64,000 nt of DNA from Pantoea trifolii (GTDB lineage: Bacteria > Pseudomonadota > Gammaproteobacteria > Enterobacterales > Enterobacteriaceae), in NCBI RefSeq assembly GCF_024506435.1, contig NZ_JANIET010000003.1, positions 1 through 64,000 of the forward strand, read 5' to 3'. The translations under genes were made by a program, and so were the position numbers. Positions within the stretch are counted from its first letter, which is position 1. The number at the start of each line of letters is the position of its first letter. The notes beneath the pieces were generated by a model. That model ran no database searches. It had not been told where the DNA came from and saw only the letters and a program-made list of their open reading frames with translations. This document shows, piece by piece, positions 36,302 through 43,899 of the stretch.

Positions 36302-37282
36302 TTATGCGCTTTCACGGATGATTAATTTCACTGGAACAGCACGATGACGTGATGGCAAATCAAATTGGGCAATGCGCGTGACAAGAAGATCCACTGCCTG
36401 TTGGGCGAGTCCGTCTGTATCCTGCTGGATGGTGGTCAAATGATAGGGATCCCAGTCAGCCTGAGGAATATCGTCAAACCCAATAACGGCTGGTGGAGCT
36501 TTATCACCCGTTAAAGAACGAAGACCATCTATTGCACCTAACGCCAGCATATCCGTGGCGCAGATCAGCACCTGGCAATCGCGCAGGGTAATCGCGGCTA
36601 AACGTCCCGCCTCATAGCCACCCCCGGGTACAAAAATGGGTGAAAGATTCAAATCCGGCGCACTTGCGGTTAATGCATGAAATCTTTCACGAGTACTGTA
36701 ATTCGATTCGTCCTCTCCAATAAAACCGATATTGTTCCACCCACGCTTGCGGCAATACTCTGCCGTCAAATTCATTCCCTGCTCATTATCACTGGCGACC
36801 CGGTCACATCCGTTGAGTTCGGCATGGCGGTTAATCAGCGTAACGGGAATCTTTCTTTCCAGATACTCCTCCGCCAATGACAGCGGAGGTGCACCAGAGG
36901 TGATGATCACACCCGCAACGTGATAACTCAGCAATTGTTTAAGTGAGGGCGCCAGCTGTTCAGGATCATCAGCATTCATTAATAATGGCATAAAACCATG
37001 CAGTGCCAGCTGATGCACCAGTGGAGAAAGGAGTTTGCTGCGAAAGGGATTGTCAAAGCCAGCGGTAACGATGCCAATGAAATTACTGCTGCCGGTGTTC
37101 ATGGTACGGGCGATAATATTGACCTGATACCCCAACTGCTCCGCAGCCTGCATCACTTTCACACGTGTTTTTTCAGCAACAGATGCGCCGGGCGTAAATG
37201 TTCGGGATACCGCGGAGCGTGATACACCAGCAAGACGCGCAACGTCCTCAGCCTTAACCCAGTTTTTCCCTTTATCGCTCAT
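36302..37282 (-). CDS. LacI-family transcriptional regulator of the phytate cassette
   Basis: A 326-residue LacI/GalR-type regulator: HTH KAEDVARLAGVSRSAVSRTF at residues about 10-29, followed by the hinge helix region and a periplasmic-binding-like domain with IGIVTAGFDNPF, IPVTLINRHAE, AVIGFDDIPQADWDPYHLTT and the usual C-terminal TIQQD. It is upstream of, and in line with, the monophosphatase, transporter and phytase genes. An inositol phosphate or inositol as inducer is an inference from context. The ATG at 37282 is preceded by a weak ribosome site. Confidence 0.88.
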   Translation of the reverse strand: MSDKGKNWVKAEDVARLAGVSRSAVSRTFTPGASVAEKTRVKVMQAAEQLGYQVNIIARTMNTGSSNFIGIVTAGFDNPFRSKLLSPLVHQLALHGFMPLLMNADDPEQLAPSLKQLLSYHVAGVIITSGAPPLSLAEEYLERKIPVTLINRHAELNGCDRVASDNEQGMNLTAEYCRKRGWNNIGFIGEDESNYSTRERFHALTASAPDLNLSPIFVPGGGYEAGRLAAITLRDCQVLICATDMLALGAIDGLRSLTGDKAPPAVIGFDDIPQADWDPYHLTTIQQDTDGLAQQAVDLLVTRIAQFDLPSRHRAVPVKLIIRESA

Positions 37283-37443
37283 TAGCCCAACTCACATTAC
37301 GATCCACGTTCACTAATTACACCGTTATAACAGAATTCCATCCCCAATATTTTTCGTGAAGTTCCGATCATGCTTATGCTCGCCTGAATTCACAACTAAC
37401 AATTGCCACTGACACCGGAGACTGGTGCCGAAATAATTCATGG

Positions 37444-37884
37444 TCAGTCGGCACGGTACTCTACAAAATTCGTCTTTGAAGCGATTTTGTCGTAAAGCGC
37501 TCTGGCGCGGTAATTATCCTCGCGGGTTTTCCAGTAGACCTTGGAACAATTCAATGTTTTTGCGGCATCAACAACGGCGGTTAGCAGAGCCAGCCCTGCC
37601 CCTTTCAGCCTTACATCACTATGCACATAAAGATCTTGCAGGTAACAGTAATCACCGGTGGTCCAGGTGCTACGATGACAGATGTAATGAGCAAACCCGA
37701 TAAGTTTCCCATCCTCTTCCGCCACCAGACAGTGCATTGGTTCGTTATCACAGAGCAATCGCCTGAAGGTGGTATTGGTAACCTTCTCTGAGACTTCGCT
37801 GACGTAAAAATCCAGATAGCCCAACCATAACGCTTTCCACTGTGCATAATCAGTTTCAACCAGATGCCGTCTCACCCTACCCAT
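37444..37884 (-). CDS. GNAT-family N-acetyltransferase
   Basis: A 146-residue GNAT enzyme. The acetyl-CoA site is YLQDLYVHSDVRLKGAGLAL (V/R-x-x-G-x-G/A) near residue 80, followed by VYWKTREDNYRARALYDKIA, the usual C-terminal strand-helix. The start at 37884 is preceded by GGAGAG. Substrate unknown: small amines, amino acids or an antibiotic are all possible. It is transcribed alone. Confidence 0.87.
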   Translation of the reverse strand: MGRVRRHLVETDYAQWKALWLGYLDFYVSEVSEKVTNTTFRRLLCDNEPMHCLVAEEDGKLIGFAHYICHRSTWTTGDYCYLQDLYVHSDVRLKGAGLALLTAVVDAAKTLNCSKVYWKTREDNYRARALYDKIASKTNFVEYRAD

Positions 37885-38125
37885 TCGTTTCTCTCCAAAG
37901 TTCGAGCGTAATAGTAAATATTGTCTGCATTCCTCTGTACTTACCCTAACCGTAATTGATATGCATGAAAATACTCATCATCTGCATGAGCTTTTACACT
38001 GTGTTGAATACCGCGTCTTACATTTAGGTGGGCAAAGCAATGACTCATATTCACTTCTCGCATTTAAATATGCCGTCCAAAAGTCTCCTGGGAACCGGCT
38101 ATCCTTCTAACAGGGGGATCGAAAT

Positions 38126-38806
38126 ATGTGTGGAAGATTTGCTCAGTACAGTAGTCGCGATACCTACTTTGACGCGCTAGGGGTCGACGATAGCGATTAC
38201 ATCCATGACCCAGAATCCATAGGGCGTTACAACGTAGCGCCTGGCACTAATGTACTGCTGATTAACGAGCGCGACGGTGAGCTCAAACTCGATCCTGTAT
38301 ACTGGGGATATGGTCCTGAGTGGTGGGATAAACAGCCATTAATCAACGCCCGCGTAGAAACCGCGGCCTCGAGCCGGATGTTTAAACCGCTGTGGAATCA
38401 CGGTCGCGCGGTGGTACCAGCCGATGGCTGGTATGAATGGAAACGAAGCGGAAACAAAAAGCAGCCCTATTTTATTCACCACAAAAGCCATGAGCCCCTG
38501 TTCTTCGCTGCCATCGGTAAAGATCCCTTTGATAACCCGCACGGCCATGAAGGATTTCTGATCGTAACCGCCTCAAGTAATGAGGGCATGGTGGATATTC
38601 ATGACCGAAGACCTCTGGTGCTTACTGCTGATGCCGTCAGAGAATGGTTAAGCTCGGACACTTCTTCCAAAGAAGCAGAGTTGATTGCAAAAAAGGCAGC
38701 CCTGCCTGAAAACAGTTTCCTATGGCACCCTGTGACCGCCAAAGTCGGCAGCCCCAAAAATCAGGGAAAGGAGCTTATCCAGAAAACTGACGATACAGTG
38801 TTTTAA
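38126..38806 (+). CDS. yedK: SRAP domain protein (YedK/HMCES-like), abasic-site crosslinker
   Basis: A 226-residue SRAP protein closely resembling E. coli YedK. Met-Cys at the N-terminus (MCGRFAQ) supplies the Cys2 that bonds to abasic sites after Met removal; the other conserved elements are GRYNVAPGT, INARVETAA (Asn), GWYEWKR (Glu) and VDIHDRRPLVL (His). It shields abasic sites in single-stranded DNA during replication. ATG 38126 has AGGGGG upstream. No LexA box is visible directly upstream. A plasmid copy near umuDC fits a DNA-damage theme. Confidence 0.9.
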   Translation: MCGRFAQYSSRDTYFDALGVDDSDYIHDPESIGRYNVAPGTNVLLINERDGELKLDPVYWGYGPEWWDKQPLINARVETAASSRMFKPLWNHGRAVVPADGWYEWKRSGNKKQPYFIHHKSHEPLFFAAIGKDPFDNPHGHEGFLIVTASSNEGMVDIHDRRPLVLTADAVREWLSSDTSSKEAELIAKKAALPENSFLWHPVTAKVGSPKNQGKELIQKTDDTVF

Positions 38807-39025
38807 GTGGCGAATAACGCGCTGCTGCTGTGAAGATTGGGAGTCGTTGGAGTGTTAAAATGCCATTACTTCAACAGATTAAACGGGTTGCTTAACACTC
38901 AGCTTGAGTTTTATAAGCCCTTTGAACTTTACACGATTCAACATTCTTATTTTATGTCACGAATCCTGAGGTTGTCATATTCCGGCTATAACGCTTAGTA
39001 AGACATTTAAGCTAGTTAAGATGCG

Positions 39026-39050
39026 AAAAAGGCCGCCCATAGGGCGACCT
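39026..39050 (-). terminator. Rho-independent terminator of the DUF1471 gene
   Basis: On the minus strand, AGGTCGCCC-TAT-GGGCGGCCT is followed by TTTTTCGC: a strong stem with one mismatch and a T-run, 30 bp past the stop at 39080. Confidence 0.8.
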
Positions 39051-39079
39051 CTTCCGGCACTTCCTTTTGCGACCATCTG

Positions 39080-39295
39080 TTATTTATAAAGCTCAGCGGT
39101 CATGTGAACAACGTTGCCGTTGCTGGCTTCAAGAATTTTGTACTGCTGACCCTGCTGCTGAGCCTGTGCAGCGATTTTCGCTTCAGCACCATCAAGTGTC
39201 AGGGAAGTAGCTGTAACCCTTTGCGCGAAGCTCGCTGCTGACATCAGTGAAAGAGCGGCTACAGCGGCGATAGACATTGCTTTGATAGTTTTCAT
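39080..39295 (-). CDS. DUF1471 (BhsA/McbA/YhcN family) periplasmic stress protein
   Basis: A 71-residue protein with a Sec signal (KAMSIAAVAALSLMSAASFA) and the short DUF1471 domain ending NGNVVHMTAELYK. E. coli relatives (BhsA, McbA, YhcN) respond to copper, acid, peroxide or biofilm conditions. ATG 39295 has AGGA at a good distance; ATG 39301 is too close to it. Another member of the family lies at 46550 in the island. Confidence 0.87.
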   Translation of the reverse strand: MKTIKAMSIAAVAALSLMSAASFAQRVTATSLTLDGAEAKIAAQAQQQGQQYKILEASNGNVVHMTAELYK

Positions 39296-39659
39296 GGTCA
39301 TATTCCTTAGTGTGTATGGTTGAAAGCTTGTTCGCTTTCGATGGGATAATAATAACCATTGTTATCATTGCAATATTAACAATAAATGCTGATATTGTGA
39401 TCGTGCTAACTATCGCGCTGATAGGCATAACTTATAAATACGTCTCAAAGCACTACAATGAGTGACCCACACAGATCATTGACCGAGGATTGATGCAGAG
39501 CCCTCCACTCGTTCCACGCCTGCTTTCTGACGTTCGATCAGGATTGAAATCTCGTACCATAAGATGGCATGACAAGGAATTATCCCTGGCCCAATGCTTC
39601 ACGTAAATGCCTCAGACAGCTCCTAGACGGCTTTGGTAATAGTGACTGAAGTTAAAAGC
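39296..39659. other. Intergenic stretch upstream of DUF1471 gene
   Basis: 364 bp with no convincing gene. The first 120 bp are AT-rich with several short inverted repeats and carry the promoter of the DUF1471 gene; the rest shows nothing recognisable. Confidence 0.4.
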
Positions 39660-39815
39660 ATGTCGTTATCATCAGTCGCCACATATCAAGATAAACAGAG
39701 CGAATGGACTGATGATGTACTGTTAATGGGTATGCGCGAACACTATCCTGAGAATGAACTCAACTCTATGGTGGGCATCATCCTTCACATCAATCGCACT
39801 GATGCTGAGCACTGA
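39660..39815 (+). CDS. Possible small protein of unknown function
   Basis: A 51-codon frame, MSLSSVATYQDKQSEWTDDV at the start and ending NRTDAEH. Codon use looks natural for the region, but there is no clear ribosome site and no recognised domain. It ends 55 bp before the DUF4440 gene, so it may be a small upstream gene of the same transcript. Weakly supported. Confidence 0.3.
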   Translation: MSLSSVATYQDKQSEWTDDVLLMGMREHYPENELNSMVGIILHINRTDAEH

Positions 39816-39870
39816 TGATGAAAAGTTTCCAAGCTAGACGGTTTAGATTTAAAGCTAAGAGGATGAGAAA

Positions 39871-40227
39871 ATGCTACTGGATAAGCTGAAAGCCCTGGAA
39901 TGCAGCCTTCATGGTGAGAAACGTCATGATCGCAACTGGTTAGAACAACGACTTCATCCTGATTTTTGTGAAATCACACGCTCGGGAATATCGGTTAATC
40001 GTGCTGAGACGTTAGCATCGTTAGTCCAGGAAAGAGTTGCCCCTATCATTATCAGCGATGACTTTCAGCTCATAACCACGACAGAGTGCAGCGCGATACT
40101 GCACTACAGAACATTTGAGAGTAACGGCGCCAAAGCTTCACTACGCGCGTCATGCTGGGTTCGCTCATCAGAAGATGTCTGGACGCTAATATTCCATCAG
40201 GGTACGCCCGCAGCAGGATCTGCGTAA
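39871..40227 (+). CDS. DUF4440 / SnoaL-like protein
   Basis: A 118-residue single-domain NTF2-fold protein: LLDKLKALECSLHGEKRHD at the start, LHPDFCEITRSGISVNRAET in the first strands and a C-terminal SCWVRSSEDVWTLIFHQGTP, the hallmark of DUF4440. Catalytic role not assignable. ATG 39871 follows GAGGATGAG. Related in fold to the tandem NTF2 protein at 7100, but not in sequence detail. Confidence 0.78.
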   Translation: MLLDKLKALECSLHGEKRHDRNWLEQRLHPDFCEITRSGISVNRAETLASLVQERVAPIIISDDFQLITTTECSAILHYRTFESNGAKASLRASCWVRSSEDVWTLIFHQGTPAAGSA

Positions 40228-40658
40228 GGGAGGCATCACAAGAACACACAAAGGTGGTTTTGTACTTAGACGATTATTTCAGGAAAAGAAAATCAACTGC
40301 CACCATCAAACCTATAGTGAGTGCGACGAAAGCCGCCCCTGTTGCGAAGGCATGTTCTGTAGCCTGCCCTTCCTGCCGGAGGTCACGAAACCGAACAGCG
40401 CCGATTTCTCGTTGGCTGCTACTCCCCTGCCCCGATTCGTGTGTCCCGCAATTGCTCACCACCCTTTAAAAAATAGACTTTTTAACTCCGGATACTTTCC
40501 TGATCCTACTGCGCTGTTCCTTAGAACGGTCACGGTCTAGCCTAATTTATAGGAGATAATCATTGGCCAAGCAGATACCACGTATCGAAATGTAAAAAAA
40601 AAGATCACTACCATCAGCGATCTGCGTACTCATCAGACTTTCTACCGCATCACTCCTC
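40228..40658. other. Intergenic stretch before umuDC promoter
   Basis: 431 bp. Overlapping short frames exist on both strands; a minus-strand one of 62 codons ends with a hydrophobic segment (GAAFVALTIGLMVAVDFLFL) and could encode a small membrane protein, but no ribosome site supports it. Confidence 0.35.
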
Positions 40659-40703
40659 TTGCCAGATAAACTCCCATCCTTAATACTGTACATATAAACA
40701 GTG
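40659..40703 (+). promoter_or_regulatory. SOS promoter with LexA box
   Basis: A -35-like TTGCCA (40659) and, 16 bases later, TAATAC (40681-40686) are overlapped by TACTGTACATATAAACAGTG (40684-40703), which matches the LexA consensus CTGT-N8-ACAG exactly. It controls the leader ORF and umuDC. Confidence 0.9.
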
Positions 40704-40722
40704 TTATTTGGGAGGGCCTTTT

Positions 40723-40785
40723 ATGTACGACAAGCACACAACAGCAATGATTTTTAGGACTTTATATCGGAGTGCCGAGCGATGA
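40723..40785 (+). CDS. 20-residue leader peptide coupled to umuD
   Basis: A short ORF between the LexA box and umuD: MYDKHTTAMI at the start, ending RTLYRSAER. It has an unusually good ribosome site, GGGAGGG, 6 bases before its ATG. Its stop TGA overlaps the umuD start in ATGA, so translation of umuD is probably coupled to it. Some plasmid SOS operons carry a small gene (impC) before the umuD homologue, but this peptide is much shorter and does not look like ImpC/DinI. Whether the peptide itself has a function is unknown. Confidence 0.6.
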   Translation: MYDKHTTAMIFRTLYRSAER

Positions 40786-41231
40786 AACCGGCCACTTACG
40801 CGAGCGGATTAACGTTTCTCTGGGCACCAAACTATAGTCCACCGCTGAAAATCCCCTTGTTTGCTGACGCTTGTTCAGCAGGATTTCCCTCCCCTGCTCA
40901 GGACTATGTTGAGTCGGAACTCGATCTCAATGAGTTATGTATACGTCGGCGTGCTTCCACTTTCTTTGTACGTGCCAGTGGCAGCAGTATGGAGGAGCTT
41001 GGATTATTTGATGGCGACGTCATGGTTGTCGATCGCGCTGAAGAAGCTAACCATAACGATATCGTTATTGCCGAAGTCGCTGGAGAGTTCACTGTTAAGC
41101 GTTTGCAGTTACACCCTCGCCTGGCACTATTGCCGATGAATCCGGCTTACTCCGCGATCTATCCAGATGAACTACAGCTTCTTGGCGTTGTTACCTGGTT
41201 TTTTAGCAGCACAAGAGCCCGTAGGAGGTAA
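40782..41231 (+). CDS. umuD: UmuD-like translesion synthesis subunit
   Basis: A 149-residue UmuD homologue (S24 peptidase). The self-cleavage site is in ACSAGFPSPAQDYVE (Ala-Gly here, where E. coli has Cys-Gly), the catalytic Ser in RASGSSMEE and the Lys in EFTVKRLQLHP. RecA-stimulated cleavage gives UmuD', which with UmuC forms Pol V. The AGGAGGTAA at its 3' end provides the ribosome site of umuC two bases later. Since umuC is split here, UmuD' would need another UmuC partner or the gene is non-functional in practice. Confidence 0.9.
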   Translation: MKPATYASGLTFLWAPNYSPPLKIPLFADACSAGFPSPAQDYVESELDLNELCIRRRASTFFVRASGSSMEELGLFDGDVMVVDRAEEANHNDIVIAEVAGEFTVKRLQLHPRLALLPMNPAYSAIYPDELQLLGVVTWFFSSTRARRR

Positions 41232-41233
41232 AC

Positions 41234-41362
41234 ATGCCAATGTTTGGATTGGCGGATGTTAACTCATTTTATGCCAGCTGCGAGGCTCTCTTTCGTCCAG
41301 ACTTACGCGGTAAACCCGTTGTCGTTCTTAGTAATAATGATCTGAGTGGTGAGAAATGTTAG
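41234..41362 (+). pseudogene. umuC: umuC 5' fragment (codons 1-36)
   Basis: The frame starts MPMFGLADVNSFYASCEALF, contains the first catalytic Asp (DVN) of a Y-family polymerase and proceeds to KPVVVLSNND. At 41341/41342 homology ends; the frame continues LSGEKC and stops at 41362. The rest of the gene resumes at 55885 with GCVIARSATAKK. In an intact UmuC the two pieces are contiguous (SNND-GCVIAR). Start is 41234, or 41240 which would give 423 residues after rejoining, against 422 in E. coli UmuC. Confidence 0.92.
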
Positions 41363-41494
41363 TTAATTCTATTCTGTTAAGATAATTTTATTCTTGATGG
41401 TGGGTAACAGAATATCATTCCGACTAACAGCAACTCATTAACACTGACTAAAGCTACCAGGGAATATTGGACAGAAGAGAAATGCACAGGACAA

Positions 41495-41746
41495 ATGCGA
41501 GTATATTATTTGAAACCAAGCGAGATGACTGGTGCCCATAAAGAAGAATCACTCTTTTTTATTAACGCGACAACTCTTCACTTGCTCTTGATGAGAGTTC
41601 AACAATCAGAGTTTGAAAGTAAATACGGTGAAAATAAATCATCAAAATTAAACGAAAGTAAAACAAACCATCCATTTAGAAAGACGATTAAAAATCGTTT
41701 AAATATTGTTTATAATCATTGCTATTTTGTAACATTAAAACATTAA
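41495..41746 (+). CDS. Possible small AT-rich protein
   Basis: An 83-codon frame (MRVYYLKPSEMTGAHKEESL at the start), very AT-rich and Asn/Lys-rich in its second half. AGGA lies close before the ATG. No domain is recognised. It occupies the left end of the island, ahead of the bicupin gene. Could be a decayed fragment. Confidence 0.3.
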   Translation: MRVYYLKPSEMTGAHKEESLFFINATTLHLLLMRVQQSEFESKYGENKSSKLNESKTNHPFRKTIKNRLNIVYNHCYFVTLKH

Positions 41747-41811
41747 GTAATAAACAATTCATCACCAACTTAGACGAGCGGGACTATTCTTAATTTTTAA
41801 GGAGAACCTCA

Positions 41812-42984
41812 ATGTTAACACGTCGTGATATGTTAAAAATGTCTGCCGCCGGGGCAGCAACCATTGGTCTAACTGGTGCCGCTATTAACAACGCAGTGGC
41901 AGGTGATCATCGTAATATAGTTCCGCCTACCACTTATAAGCCGGATAATAATGCTAAAAGCGTCTATAAATACAAATTTTCAGACAGTGAAAAGCGTAGT
42001 CTGCCCGGTGGGTGGGCGCGTGAAGCCACGGTTAATCAATTTCCTATTTCCGAAGGCATATCCGGCGTAGATATGACATTGGAGGCCGGAGCCGTAAGAG
42101 AATTGCATTGGCATGCAATTGCCGCTGAATGGGCTTACATGATTTCCGGCAAGGCCCGCATCACCATTATTGATCCAGAAGGAACGTCAGAAGTTGCCGA
42201 CTTCGGCGAGGGTGACGTCTGGTATTTTCCTAAAGGCTACGGCCATTCTATTCAGGCATTAGATGGCGGCGCCCACTTTATTTTAACGTTTGATAACGGT
42301 CATTTCTCCGAGTTCGGTACATTTAGCATCACTGACTGGATCGCCCACACGCCTAAAGAAGTATTAAGTAAGAGTACAAATTTACCCGCCTCCATCTTTT
42401 CCAAAGCCAAACAGGGTGAAGCTTATATCGTGAACGGTCATGTTCCCCCCGTTCTTCCATTGCCACGAGATAATGGTGGCAGGGATGATTCACCACTTAA
42501 ACACCACTATCCTATGATGAGTGAACCACCATTTTTCGAAAGTGATGAAGGTAGTGTACATATCGTTTCCTCGAAAGAATTCCCTATTTCCCAGACAATT
42601 ACCGGTGTCATTGAGATAATGAAACCTGGTGCAGTAAGAGAGATGCATTGGCATCCAAATGCAAATGAGTGGCAATATTATATTTCGGGCAAAGGGCGAA
42701 TGACAGTTTTCAGCTCGCATGGACACGCCGAAACGGCTGAATATGAGACCACTGATGTTGGCTATGTTCCACAAGGATATGGACATTACATTGAGAATAT
42801 AGGCGATGAGGATCTTAAAGTTTTGGTTGTTCTTGATAATGGCATCTATCAGGATATTTCACTTTCAGATTGGCTGGCGAAAACCCCTGCGTACGTGCTG
42901 GCAGACAATTTTAATAACAATGAAGCCGACTGGAAAAGCAGGCCTGCAGAGAAGCTAGTTATCTCAAAAGGTGCTGTTAAGTAA
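41812..42984 (+). CDS. Tat-exported bicupin, oxalate decarboxylase-like
   Basis: A 390-residue protein with a twin-arginine signal (TRRDMLKMSAAGAATIGLTG) and two cupin domains. Metal-binding motifs are RELHWHAIAAEWAYMISG in the first and REMHWHPNANEWQYYISG in the second (HxH, E), each completed by a later His in YGHSIQAL and YGHYIENI. That is the layout of oxalate decarboxylase/oxidase-type bicupins with Mn. A periplasmic enzyme removing oxalate or a related acid is likely. ATG 41812 follows AAGGAG. A hairpin ends the transcript at 43004-43027. First full gene of the umuC island. Confidence 0.85.
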   Translation: MLTRRDMLKMSAAGAATIGLTGAAINNAVAGDHRNIVPPTTYKPDNNAKSVYKYKFSDSEKRSLPGGWAREATVNQFPISEGISGVDMTLEAGAVRELHWHAIAAEWAYMISGKARITIIDPEGTSEVADFGEGDVWYFPKGYGHSIQALDGGAHFILTFDNGHFSEFGTFSITDWIAHTPKEVLSKSTNLPASIFSKAKQGEAYIVNGHVPPVLPLPRDNGGRDDSPLKHHYPMMSEPPFFESDEGSVHIVSSKEFPISQTITGVIEIMKPGAVREMHWHPNANEWQYYISGKGRMTVFSSHGHAETAEYETTDVGYVPQGYGHYIENIGDEDLKVLVVLDNGIYQDISLSDWLAKTPAYVLADNFNNNEADWKSRPAEKLVISKGAVK

Positions 42985-43003
42985 GATCGTTATTAATCGT
43001 GTA

Positions 43004-43027
43004 ACGGCCCTGCGCATCCAGGGCCGT
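43004..43027 (+). terminator. Hairpin after bicupin gene
   Basis: Perfect 9-bp stem ACGGCCCTG / CAGGGCCGT with a 6-nt loop, 20 bp past the stop. No T-run, so terminator strength is uncertain. Confidence 0.55.
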
Positions 43028-43139
43028 AATAGCGTTCGGGAGAACACTCTGTACACTTCTGACACATAACGGCCCCATATTTAATTGCTGAAAAAAGCAC
43101 GTGACTCAGGGCCTGCTGATATTCTTTAATTTCTAAGTC

Positions 43140-43880
43140 TCAGAACTCTTGACGAGTCGGACGTAGAACAATTTCATTAATATCAACATCTGCCGGTTGT
43201 TCAATGGCAAAAGCGATTGCACGGGCAACAGATGCTGCAGGTATAGCTTGTTTATAAAACGCCAAAACATTTTCTGATGCCGTGCCGGATGTAGAGTATT
43301 TCAGATCACTTTCTACTGCGCCGGGCTCAATTGACGTGACGCGGACCTTATCTCCAACCTCTTGCCTTAAACCTTCTGAAATTGCCCTCACGGCAAATTT
43401 TGTGCCCGAATAGACCGTACCGCCGGGTGCAAATACCTTAATACCTGCGACTGAACTCAGATTAATGATATGCCCACTCTCTTGTGCCAGGAAACGAGGC
43501 AACGCGGCGGCGATACCATAAAGCGTGCCTTTCAAGTTGACATCAATCATGGCGTCCCATTCGTCAGTATTGACCTCTGACATCGGGCGGATAGGCATCA
43601 GACCTGCATTGTTAATGAGAACGTCAAGTCTTCCAAAATCTTTGATAACGGCTGATACTACGGACTCAACTTGATGCTTATCAGTAACATCAAGCGAATA
43701 ACCTCTGACATCCCCACCGGCGCGGGTAATTTCCTCAATGATTTCTTCTGTTTTTGATTGTCTGCGTGCTGCGATTGCAACCTTAGCACCACGACTGGCA
43801 AGGAGCCGAGCAACCTCAGCACCGATCCCTGTATTACCGCCAGTGATTAAAATAACTTTATTTTCAATTCCATTGTTCAT
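43140..43880 (-). CDS. Classical SDR oxidoreductase
   Basis: A 246-residue classical [23 protein letters not shown] at the N-terminus, [13 protein letters not shown], catalytic Ser in [11 protein letters not shown], and Tyr-Lys in [13 protein letters not shown]. It belongs to the YdfG/serine-dehydrogenase-like group ([11 protein letters not shown]). The start at 43880 follows AGGGGC; a longer frame from 43970 overlaps the OYE gene and is unsupported. It is 19 bp after the OYE gene and probably the last gene of the NemR-controlled operon. Confidence 0.88.
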   Translation of the reverse strand: MNNGIENKVILITGGNTGIGAEVARLLASRGAKVAIAARRQSKTEEIIEEITRAGGDVRGYSLDVTDKHQVESVVSAVIKDFGRLDVLINNAGLMPIRPMSEVNTDEWDAMIDVNLKGTLYGIAAALPRFLAQESGHIINLSSVAGIKVFAPGGTVYSGTKFAVRAISEGLRQEVGDKVRVTSIEPGAVESDLKYSTSGTASENVLAFYKQAIPAASVARAIAFAIEQPADVDINEIVLRPTRQEF

Positions 43881-43899
43881 GATATGCCCCTTAAATTTT

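Noticed and set aside
40274..40462. 62-codon minus-strand frame with a C-terminal hydrophobic helix
   Set aside because: Could be a small membrane protein, but there is no ribosome site and a longer frame overlaps it on the other strand; left as a note in the intergenic entry.
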